A stretch of DNA of 5,843 nt from DATCVA01 sp036567205. GTDB lineage: Bacteria > Pseudomonadota > Gammaproteobacteria > Burkholderiales > Burkholderiaceae_B. Below are positions 1 through 4,781 of the stretch, one piece after another. The stretch covers positions 1 through 5,843 of the forward strand of contig DATCVA010000304.1 of NCBI GenBank assembly GCA_036567205.1, given 5' to 3'. Numbering within the stretch: the first letter of the stretch is position 1; every line of letters begins with the position of its first letter. The position numbers were made by a program, and so were the translations under genes. Below the pieces are notes generated by a model. The model made no database searches. It saw only the letters and a program-made list of their open reading frames with translations, and was not told where the DNA came from.

Positions 1-742
1 GGGCGAAGATGCAGTACGCGGCGAGGTTATCAGGCAGTTGGGCGGCCTGGTTGGTGCGGACGGGGCCGCGGGGGTTCAGGCCCTTATAAAAAGCGCAGAC
101 AAACCTGTACAGGGCATGGGTGCCGCCACCGTTAGTGTCGTAATCCTGATCTGGGGGGCCACCCGGGTGTTTGCCGAACTGCAAAGCGCTTTGGACCGTA
201 TCTGGAAAGTGCCAGCCTCAGTCATTAACTCTGGCATATTGAACACCTTGCGTGCGCGCCTGCTTTCTTTGGGTTTAGTACTGGGCCTGGCATTTTTATT
301 GTTGGTTTCTTTAGTAATTAGTGCGGCATTGGCCGCGCTTGGGCACTGGGCAGGTGGAGCGCTGCCCGGTTGGGAATTTTTTTTGCAGGCATTAAACACC
401 CTGGTTTCGATCTCTATTGCGACTGTGCTTTTCGCGATGATTTTCAAATTTATGCCTAAGGCAAAAATAGCATGGCGTGATGTTTGGGTCGGAGCATTAG
501 TGACGGCTATTCTCTTTGAGATCGGCAAAGTGCTGATCGGCGTTTACGTGGGCAAAAGCTCCACTATTTCATCGTTGACCGCGGCAGGTTCGCTTGTAGT
601 GGTACTGATCTGGGTGTATTACGCTGCGCAGGTGTTTTTGCTGGGGGCTGAATTTACGTGGTTCTACGCCGCAAAGCATGGGTCCCGTGCTTTAAGCAAT
701 AGCGCCGATGCGAAGCAAATAACTGCGCCACTGCCGCCTTAA
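1..742 (+). CDS. YihY/BrkB-family inner membrane protein, 5' truncated
   Basis: This is the C-terminal part of a polytopic membrane protein of the YihY/virulence factor BrkB family (once called ribonuclease BN). The molecular function of the family is unsettled; BrkB was first linked to serum resistance in Bordetella. The reading frame is open from base 2, beginning GEDAVRGEVIRQLGGLVG, so the gene starts left of the window and the TTG at 38 is internal. About 246 residues are visible, against roughly 290 or more for full members. Family hallmarks are present: ATRVFAELQSALDRIW after the first visible hydrophobic stretch, and near the end KVLIGVYVGKSS followed by AAGSLVVVLIWVYYAAQVF and LLGAEFTW. 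About four to five hydrophobic segments are visible, then a short polar tail. The stop is TAA at 740-742. A weak terminator-like hairpin lies about 85 bp downstream. Family assignment is firm; function is not. Confidence 0.9.
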   Translation, partial: GEDAVRGEVIRQLGGLVGADGAAGVQALIKSADKPVQGMGAATVSVVILIWGATRVFAELQSALDRIWKVPASVINSGILNTLRARLLSLGLVLGLAFLLLVSLVISAALAALGHWAGGALPGWEFFLQALNTLVSISIATVLFAMIFKFMPKAKIAWRDVWVGALVTAILFEIGKVLIGVYVGKSSTISSLTAAGSLVVVLIWVYYAAQVFLLGAEFTWFYAAKHGSRALSNSADAKQITAPLPP

Positions 743-828
743 ATGATCCGTGGCTGCGTAGACTGAATATAGATTAATTATTTATGTCCGTTGGATACTG
801 CAGCTGGATGTTATATTGTTCGCGCGAT

Positions 829-850
829 GCTGTTTTTACAGCTTGTTTTT
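829..850 (+). terminator. Weak rho-independent terminator candidate after the BrkB-family gene
   Basis: GCTGT (829-833), a TTTT loop and ACAGC (838-842) form a 5-bp stem followed at once by TTGTTTTT (843-850). The orientation fits termination of the rightward BrkB-family transcript. The stem is short and only moderately GC-rich, so efficiency would be low. If real, it argues that the next small gene starts downstream, at 893, because earlier starts at 791 or 827 would place this element inside or at the edge of the coding sequence. Confidence 0.35.
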
Positions 851-892
851 AGACGATTTCGACCTATAAGGGGTCGCACAAAGCAGGAAATA

Positions 893-1105
893 ATGGGAAG
901 TCTGTCCGGCGGTATCATCATAGTTGTGGCATTTGCAGTTACTTTTGCAATAGCACGCGCCATTATGCATTGGCGCGCCAAACAAGAAGCGCAGCGCAAG
1001 CAAGCCTATGCGGCTGTGCAACGGCTTGAAAAATCCATGCAGCCCCCATCCAAAAACAAAAGTAAACGGCGTCGGGAGCAGCGCGTGAAGCAAAGCCAGC
1101 GCTAA
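893..1105 (+). CDS. Small single-span membrane protein, hypothetical (70 aa)
   Basis: I do not recognise this protein. The chosen ATG at 893 is preceded by AGGA (885-888) with a 4-nt gap, the best ribosome site in this frame. In-frame starts at 791 (TTG) and 827 (ATG) would add 34 or 22 residues and cross a terminator-like hairpin. The product starts MGSLSGG and has one hydrophobic segment at about residues 8-25 (IIIVVAFAVTFAIARAI). It ends in a highly charged, mostly basic tail with KQEAQRKQ and then KNKSKRRREQR. By the positive-inside rule the tail should be cytoplasmic, with a short N-terminus outside. The tail may be partly helical (WRAKQEAQRKQAYAAVQRLE). The frame on the opposite strand is also open here, so coding status rests on the ribosome site and the sensible membrane topology. 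No function is proposed. Confidence 0.5.
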   Translation: MGSLSGGIIIVVAFAVTFAIARAIMHWRAKQEAQRKQAYAAVQRLEKSMQPPSKNKSKRRREQRVKQSQR

Positions 1106-1174
1106 CCGCGCAAGTCAGTATTGAAATAAAAGCAGGACTACGAATCAATTCAGCGCGATTGTCCGCTTATTCTG

Positions 1175-1193
1175 TTTCCAGATCGATTGGAAA
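1175..1193. repeat. Short perfect hairpin in the convergent gap
   Basis: TTTCCA (1175-1180) and TGGAAA (1188-1193) flank a 7-nt spacer GATCGAT. The stem is AT-rich and no T run follows on the plus strand, so it is not a standard terminator for the small upstream gene. It may add to the structure at the end of the converging transcripts. Confidence 0.3.
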
Positions 1194-1195
1194 AA

Positions 1196-1262
1196 CCAAA
1201 GCAACCATAAAGACAGTACATGGGTATGGCAAGCGGAGCCGGACAACTTATGGTTGATTTGG
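1196..1262 (-). terminator. Long inverted repeat plus T tract, probable terminator of the leftward cluster
   Basis: Arms at 1196-1210 and 1248-1262 pair at 14 of 15 positions, including a perfect 9-bp core (CAACCATAA at 1202-1210, TTATGGTTG at 1248-1256), around a 37-nt loop. On the minus strand the second arm is followed directly by TTTTT (1195-1191). On the plus strand no T tract follows, so the element points leftward. It starts 8 bases past the stop of the CopD-like gene. The loop is longer than in a textbook terminator and could fold further on itself. The surrounding gap at 1106-1270 contains no convincing gene. Confidence 0.5.
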
Positions 1263-1270
1263 AAATGGAA

Positions 1271-1711
1271 TTACCAATGCACATAAAACATTGCCTTGGC
1301 TAAAAGCACAATGCCCACGACATGGAAAAACACGCTTATATGAATTCGTCTGCTTATCAGGGAAGTCATGCGATGAGTGTGAAATAGCATCATTGCGGTT
1401 AAAAAGTGAGCAAATACACTTACGGCCAGTACGATTTTCAGTGTAAGCAATATACCGAACGTGCTGCCAAATGGGTTTGCCAACGCAGGGCGGTGCTGCC
1501 AGGCCAGAGCGATCCCCGCCAGATATAAGGCCAATACAACCCACGGCATGATTTGGCGTGCACGTAAACCGATGCCCCGCTCGAGTATGCGCATCATGTC
1601 GTGCGGCACACGCTTGCGTACGCTTTCCAATACCAGCACTTCAAAAAATACGGTTCCGACAAACATAATGGCGGCAAACAAGTGAATGGTAACAAGCAGG
1701 GGGTAGTTCAT
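1271..1711 (-). CDS. CopD-like four-helix membrane protein (146 aa)
   Basis: This is a small integral membrane protein resembling those annotated as CopD-family copper resistance proteins in Bordetella and Pseudomonas; direct evidence for copper transport in these short forms is thin. The start MNYPLLV at 1711 is chosen because the conserved sequence begins there and the length then suits the family. Upstream in-frame ATGs (1747, 1744, 1768) would add polar residues before helix 1. No strong ribosome site precedes 1711. Four hydrophobic segments are visible: about 5-28 (VTIHLFAAIMFVGTVFFEVL), 54-71, 86-110 and 124-143. Histidines fall in or beside membrane segments (His10, His102, His111, His113, His124, His130, His145), as expected if the protein binds metal or heme. 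A basic loop (ESVRKRVP, GIGLRARQ) lies between helices 1 and 2. The gene starts 97 bp after the end of cbpM on the same strand, with no terminator visible between, so it may be transcribed with cbpA-cbpM. Confidence 0.75.
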   Translation of the reverse strand: MNYPLLVTIHLFAAIMFVGTVFFEVLVLESVRKRVPHDMMRILERGIGLRARQIMPWVVLALYLAGIALAWQHRPALANPFGSTFGILLTLKIVLAVSVFAHFLTAMMLFHTHRMTSLISRRIHISVFFHVVGIVLLAKAMFYVHW

Positions 1712-1791
1712 GAATTCGCCAGCTATATAACAAGGAATCTTCATCATCGCACCATGTGGCGCAGCCAATCAATGATCAAGATCAAGTTTTT

Positions 1792-1809
1792 GCGGCTAAC
1801 TTTTGCCGC
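1792..1809. repeat. Small inverted repeat at the end of cbpM
   Basis: GCGGC (1792-1796) and GCCGC (1805-1809) can form a 5-bp stem with an 8-nt loop beside the cbpM stop codon. On the minus strand it is followed by AAAAAC rather than T residues, so it does not look like an intrinsic terminator. This is compatible with transcription continuing into the CopD-like gene. Confidence 0.3.
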
Positions 1810-2153
1810 TAACCGAGATGGGTGCGGCGTTCCGGCTGGGCCGTTAGCCTGGCACGCAAGCTTGCCAGTTCAGCTTCTAGTCCATCAATGCGGCGCAACA
1901 GACTCATAGCCAGCGCGACACCCTGGGCGTCAAGTTCGAAGTCGTCGCGCAAGCGTCGCGCCGTACGGGCCACCACAATACAACTGGCATGAAAAAAATA
2001 ATTATCCGGATCTTTGTTTGAAGGTTCGATGACCCCGGTTTCCACAAGATCCAATAAATCGTCTTTGGCAAGACCCGATACTTCGCTTAAATGCTCGAAC
2101 GAGCAAATGTCTGAAGTATTAAGCCACACGCTTTCGGTGATTTGGATAGTCAT
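1809..2153 (-). CDS. cbpM: Chaperone modulator CbpM (114 aa)
   Basis: CbpM is the small cytoplasmic partner of CbpA. In E. coli it binds the J domain and blocks both DnaK co-chaperone activity and DNA binding. The protein shows the family pattern: an N-terminal MerR-like helix-turn-helix region at about residues 13-45 with LVETGVIEP (36-44), then a short strand region with YFFHASCIVVARTARRLRDDFELDAQGVALAMSLL, and a C-terminal helix IDGLEAELASLRARL (89-103) suited to coiled-coil packing. E. coli CbpM is 101 residues and has a matching LxW/QGxAxAxxL segment, so the length is normal with a short extra tail. The ATG at 2153 overlaps the cbpA stop by 4 bp (2150-2153). AGGAG at 2161-2165 inside the end of cbpA sits 7 bases upstream. 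This arrangement implies translational coupling and matched production of inhibitor and co-chaperone. Confidence 0.93.
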   Translation of the reverse strand: MTIQITESVWLNTSDICSFEHLSEVSGLAKDDLLDLVETGVIEPSNKDPDNYFFHASCIVVARTARRLRDDFELDAQGVALAMSLLRRIDGLEAELASLRARLTAQPERRTHLG

Positions 2154-3097
2154 GGCCTGGCTCCTGAGTTGCTTTGGGCTCGAGGGTTGAATTTGGATTC
2201 AGCGGCTAGCTGGCTAAGCAGTTCGTGTTCCCGTTTTGTGAGCGTTTTCGGTACATCTATATGGACGATTGCATATAAATCCCCCTGTTCTCCCACTACC
2301 GCGGGCAGTCCCCGTTTGTTCAAACGTAGTTTGCGGCCCGCTATTGTGCCGGGAGGGATTTTCATTTCAACCTCGCCGCCCAGCGTTGGAATGTTCACCG
2401 TGCCTCCGAGGGCGGCTTCCCATGGAGTTAGTGGTAAATCGATGTAGAGGTCGTTGTTGCTGACTTTATAAAGGCTGTGCGGTTGCAGTCTCATGACAAG
2501 GTACAGGTCGCCGGGTTTGCCTGCGTTCAAACCCGGCGCGCCTTTGCCCGGAAGTCGCAGGCGTTGGCCGTCCGTTGCGCCTTTGGGGATACGTACCCTG
2601 AATGTTTTTGGAACGCGATGCGCAAGTCCCTGGGCGTCGTATTCGGGTAAGGCAACGCTTATTTCAGTTTCAGCCCCGTTATAAATTTGCTCTAGTGTGA
2701 TGGGCAAGGGGACTTCAAAATCTTGTCCGTGCAAAGGGCGCTTTGCATGCTGGCGTGCGCCCGAGCCCTGTGCCGCGGCAAACGCGGCCAACAAGTCGGC
2801 TAAATCAACATCGGAAAAATCGGCGGCGGATTCGTGGAAATGTTCTTGCCATTGATGTGGCGGAACGAACTCTTCGCCTTGGGGGTGACGCCCTAAGTCG
2901 TCATAGACTGCACGCTTTTCGGGATTTTTCAAGGTGGCATAGGCTTCAGCCACTTCTTTGAATTTTTCTTCGTCGCTGGCATTTTTGGAAACGTCCGGGT
3001 GGTACTTATGAGCTAATTTTCGGTAGGCTTTTTTTATATCGGATTGCGTAGCGTCGCGCTGGACACCTAAAACTTGGTAGTAATCAACGTATTTCAT
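2150..3097 (-). CDS. cbpA: DnaJ-like co-chaperone / curved DNA-binding protein CbpA (315 aa)
   Basis: CbpA is a class B J-domain protein that stimulates the ATPase of DnaK and, in E. coli, also binds curved DNA in the nucleoid. The J domain covers about residues 3-70, starting DYYQVLGVQRDAT and carrying the essential HPD triad at 33-35 (HKYHPDVSK). A linker at about 71-125 follows. It is poor in Gly and Phe repeats compared with DnaJ and contains FSDVDLADLLAAFAAAQG, comparable in place to the FDDIFSSIFG segment of E. coli CbpA. No zinc-finger cysteines are present. Two C-terminal substrate-binding domains cover about 126-205 (LPGKGAPGLNAGKPGDLYL) and 206-285 (PLTPWEAALGGTV, IPPGTIAGRKLRL, GEQGDLYAI). 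The start at 3097 begins MKYVDYYQVLG and has GGGA six bases upstream. An ATG at 3121 would add eight unrelated residues. E. coli CbpA is 306 residues. It is first in the leftward cluster with cbpM. Confidence 0.93.
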   Translation of the reverse strand: MKYVDYYQVLGVQRDATQSDIKKAYRKLAHKYHPDVSKNASDEEKFKEVAEAYATLKNPEKRAVYDDLGRHPQGEEFVPPHQWQEHFHESAADFSDVDLADLLAAFAAAQGSGARQHAKRPLHGQDFEVPLPITLEQIYNGAETEISVALPEYDAQGLAHRVPKTFRVRIPKGATDGQRLRLPGKGAPGLNAGKPGDLYLVMRLQPHSLYKVSNNDLYIDLPLTPWEAALGGTVNIPTLGGEVEMKIPPGTIAGRKLRLNKRGLPAVVGEQGDLYAIVHIDVPKTLTKREHELLSQLAAESKFNPRAQSNSGARP

Positions 3098-3150
3098 TGA
3101 GCATCCCGAGTAGCTTTTCACGTTTTTAAACGGAGAACAGAGCGGTGCAA

Positions 3151-3169
3151 CCCCATTGCGCGAACGGGG
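3151..3169 (-). promoter_or_regulatory. Hairpin in the presumed cbpA leader
   Basis: Read on the minus strand, CCCCGTT (3169-3163), a CGCGC loop and AATGGGG (3157-3151) can pair over 7 bp, with one G-U wobble that forms only in the leftward RNA. It lies 53-72 bases upstream of the cbpA start. No T run follows, so it is not a terminator. It could be a leader structure or could overlap a promoter element. Confidence 0.35.
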
Positions 3170-3189
3170 AATGATCGCGTCCGAGTAAG
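3164..3189 (-). promoter_or_regulatory. Weak sigma-32-like promoter match upstream of cbpA
   Basis: On the minus strand CTTACT (3189-3184), a 14-base spacer and CCCCGT (3169-3164) resemble the heat-shock sigma factor consensus CTTGAA, 13-14 bases, CCCCAT. The -10 half matches well (5 of 6); the -35 half matches only in its first three bases. DnaJ-like genes are often heat-shock controlled, which makes the match plausible but not established. No better sigma-70 promoter was found for cbpA in 3098-3396. Confidence 0.2.
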
Positions 3190-3396
3190 TAATTACTATG
3201 AGATTGTATGACTGTATCAGGTAATGCCGCTATAAAACAGGGCTTTTGACGATACGGCCGGGCAGTAGAACAGCTAAAATACCAGCTCTGTGTTTTTGAA
3301 GAGCGGCAAGCATTTTTTCAAGCGGTCAGCGCCTGTAGGCCTGGTGATCCATATTGCAGCCGGCCTGATCGACTTCTACGTGAATACATAAAAATC

Positions 3397-3963
3397 ATGA
3401 GCATTCCTGAAAACGATGCCGCTGTATTGGCGGCTACGCAGAATTGGCTGGTCCGGGCTGTTATTGGTCTGAATTTATGCCCGTTTGCCAAAAGCGTTTA
3501 TATAAAAGAGCAGATACGGTATGTGGTCAGTAAGAGCATGTCAGATAACGATGTGTTGGATGAGCTTGAGTCAGAGCTACTGTATTTGGCCCGCGAAGAG
3601 CCGTCCAAAATCGATACGACCTTATTGATTTTGCCTGGTTTATTGAATGACTTCTTCGATTTCAACTACTTTTTGAATCGGACTGCGCGGGTGCTTAAAC
3701 AAGTAAAGTTGACGGGCGTGATACAAATCGCCAGTTTTCATCCAGACTTTCAATTTGCTGGCAATCAGTCCGATGACATCGAGAATTACACTAATCGGGC
3801 ACCGTATCCGATTTTGCATTTGCTGCGTGAGGCTAGCGTTGAGCAAGCGGTCGCCGCATTTCCAGACGCTGCTGTTATTTATGAGCGCAATCAGGAAACA
3901 TTGCAACGCCTTGGCCGTGCCGGTTGGTTTGAGTTACTAAACTCTTCGAACGGCCAGGCTTAA
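3397..3963 (+). CDS. DUF1415 family protein, function unknown (188 aa)
   Basis: This is a soluble protein of the DUF1415 family, widespread in beta- and gammaproteobacteria, for which I know no established activity. Conserved blocks are WLVRAVIGLNLCPFAK (17-32, with Cys28), LLILPGLLNDFFDFNYFL (76-93), SFHPDFQFAG (113-122), and DDIENYTNRAPYPILHLLRE (126-145). The invariant-looking Cys, His and Asp residues in these blocks could form a metal or catalytic site; that is inference. No signal peptide or membrane segment is seen, so it should be cytoplasmic. ATG 3397 is the only usable start in the frame, since nothing upstream before the stop at 3247 is a standard start codon. It lacks a clear ribosome site (AATACATAAAAATC precedes it). 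The TAA at 3961-3963 shares the tetranucleotide TTAA with the stop of the convergent peroxiredoxin gene. Confidence 0.88.
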   Translation: MSIPENDAAVLAATQNWLVRAVIGLNLCPFAKSVYIKEQIRYVVSKSMSDNDVLDELESELLYLAREEPSKIDTTLLILPGLLNDFFDFNYFLNRTARVLKQVKLTGVIQIASFHPDFQFAGNQSDDIENYTNRAPYPILHLLREASVEQAVAAFPDAAVIYERNQETLQRLGRAGWFELLNSSNGQA

Positions 3964-4517
3964 CGATTTTCCGCAGCCCACTTCTTTACGGCGGCCATGG
4001 TGTTTTTGACATGATTGTCCGGGTCCATGCTGCTGTATTCGTAGAAGATTTTGTGGTCCGGTGTAATTACATAGGAAATGCGGTTGGCCATATTGGGCAT
4101 AAAAGCCATTTTGGCATCGTATGCCTTGATTACCCTGGCTTCGGGGTCGGCGCCGACGGCAAATTTACTTCGGCATGCGCTAACAGAGAATTCCTTAAGC
4201 TTGTCCAGTTTGTCGGCTGAAACGCCAAGTACAGTTGCGCCATAGCGTTTATATTCGTCCGTGGCTTCGGCAAAGTCGTGCGCTTCAAGCGTACAGCCCT
4301 TGGTAAAGGCGGCCGGATAAAAATACAAAACGACAGGCCCTTTTTTCAGCGCTTCGTCTAACGAGAAATCAAAAGCATTTCCGGCCAGCGTCGCCTTAAT
4401 GTTAAAGCTGGGCGCCGGTGTGCCGACGCCCAGGGCGGCGCGACTTGATAAGGGCGCTAGTAACAACAACGCACATATTGTGTACAAAGGGAACGCAGCT
4501 GGAAAGCGGGTTTTCAT
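3960..4517 (-). CDS. Exported peroxiredoxin, AhpC/TSA (Bcp/PrxQ-like) family (185 aa)
   Basis: This is a thiol peroxidase that should reduce hydrogen peroxide or organic hydroperoxides in the periplasm. An N-terminal signal peptide is visible: a basic start (MKTR), a hydrophobic core (LYTICALLLLAPL) and a likely cleavage after SRA at residue 27. The thioredoxin-fold part begins VGTPAPSFNI. The peroxidatic motif P68-x-x-x-T72-x-x-C75 lies in YPAAFTKGCTLEAHDF, and Arg146 in NRISYVI fits the conserved active-site arginine. The resolving Cys found five residues after the peroxidatic Cys in E. coli Bcp is replaced by His80. The only other mature cysteine is Cys115 (SVSACRSKFAVGAD), 40 residues on, which could be the resolving residue as in the PrxQ subgroup with a distant partner. 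The ATG at 4517 has AAGGA with a 6-base gap upstream. It is divergent from pckG and convergent with the DUF1415 gene. Confidence 0.9.
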   Translation of the reverse strand: MKTRFPAAFPLYTICALLLLAPLSSRAALGVGTPAPSFNIKATLAGNAFDFSLDEALKKGPVVLYFYPAAFTKGCTLEAHDFAEATDEYKRYGATVLGVSADKLDKLKEFSVSACRSKFAVGADPEARVIKAYDAKMAFMPNMANRISYVITPDHKIFYEYSSMDPDNHVKNTMAAVKKWAAENR

Positions 4518-4570
4518 GGTGATTCCTTGGCGGAAGGCGCGAAAAACGGACAGTTCGCTTCAAACTTATT

Positions 4571-4592
4571 CTGCATCAAGTTGAACTTGCAG
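4571..4592. promoter_or_regulatory. Palindrome upstream of the peroxiredoxin gene, candidate operator
   Basis: CAAGTT-G-AACTTG at 4577-4589 is a perfect palindrome around one central base. With a 2-base bulge the pairing also extends to the flanks as CTGCA..AAGT (4571-4581) against ACTTGCAG (4585-4592). It lies 60-72 bp upstream of the peroxiredoxin start and its right edge touches the larger inverted repeat that follows. Its size and symmetry suit a dimeric regulator, but I cannot name one. Confidence 0.35.
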
Positions 4593-4654
4593 TCCAGAAC
4601 CGATCTGGCATAAGGTTTTGAACAACCGTATTTTGCAGATCGGTTATAGAATGG
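4589..4654. promoter_or_regulatory. Perfect 10-bp inverted repeat in the divergent control region, candidate operator pair
   Basis: AACCGATCTG (4598-4607) and CAGATCGGTT (4636-4645) are exact reverse complements, 28 bases apart. Reading outward from each arm the match continues imperfectly, so that 4607-4589 on the minus strand and 4636-4654 on the plus strand agree at 15 of 19 positions. GGTT (4614-4617) and AACC (4624-4627) make a small nested repeat between them. TATAGA (4645-4650), a possible -10 for pckG, abuts the right arm. Two outward-facing copies of one site between divergent genes suggest a shared regulator or duplicated promoter elements. A cruciform or RNA hairpin is the alternative. 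Confidence 0.45.
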
Positions 4655-4662
4655 CCTATTAA
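4633..4662 (+). promoter_or_regulatory. Weak sigma-70-like promoter candidate for pckG
   Basis: TTGCAG (4633-4638), an 18-base spacer and TATTAA (4657-4662) form a marginal sigma-70-like pair overlapping the right arm of the inverted repeat. TATAGA at 4645 is a better -10 but has no -35 at proper spacing. Either would leave a leader of roughly 110-130 bases before pckG. The rest of 4663-4768 shows nothing else distinctive. Confidence 0.2.
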
Positions 4663-4781
4663 CCACATTAGATCGCGTACGAGCCTGATTGATATTCCGG
4701 CCCCGCCCGCGCCCTTCGCATCGATATCGGCGTTGCGTTAATCGCGCCCTTTATCTTGCGTTACTCACGGAGATCACACCC

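Larger units (their letters stand above)
3098..3396. other. Divergent intergenic region, cbpA / DUF1415 gene
   Basis: This 299-bp stretch separates two genes transcribed away from each other and should hold promoters for both. Apart from the minus-strand hairpin and sigma-32-like match near 3151-3189, I see only isolated AT-rich -10-like hexamers on the plus strand (TATAAA at 3231, TAAAAT at 3275), neither with a well-spaced -35. The frame of the downstream gene is open back to a TGA at 3247 but contains no ATG, GTG or TTG before 3397. No RNA gene or ORF with its own start is supported here. Confidence 0.5.

Noticed and set aside
76..528. Minus-strand open frame of 150 codons opposite the BrkB-family gene
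   Set aside because: The plus frame carries family motifs and membrane segments through the same bases; the minus product looks like a shadow.
811..1148. Minus-strand frames opposite the small plus-strand gene
   Set aside because: They have no good ribosome site and no sensible topology, while the plus frame has both. Some doubt remains because both strands are open here.
1248..1544. Minus-strand frame of 98 codons overlapping the CopD-like gene
   Set aside because: It is out of frame with the four-helix protein on the same strand, which has regular hydrophobic segments and a family-like sequence, and it runs into the terminator candidate.
1792..1809. Terminator between cbpM and the CopD-like gene
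   Set aside because: The 5-bp stem is followed by A residues on the minus strand and by TAACC on the plus strand, so there is no T tract in either direction.
3204..3236. Sigma-70 promoter for the DUF1415 gene (TTGTAT ... TATAAA)
   Set aside because: The spacer is 21 bases, too long for a standard promoter, and alternatives at better spacing have poor -35 hexamers.
3250..3396. Possible N-terminal extension of the DUF1415 protein
   Set aside because: The frame is open but has no ATG, GTG or TTG. An open run of 49 codons is not rare by chance, and the conserved family sequence begins after ATG 3397.
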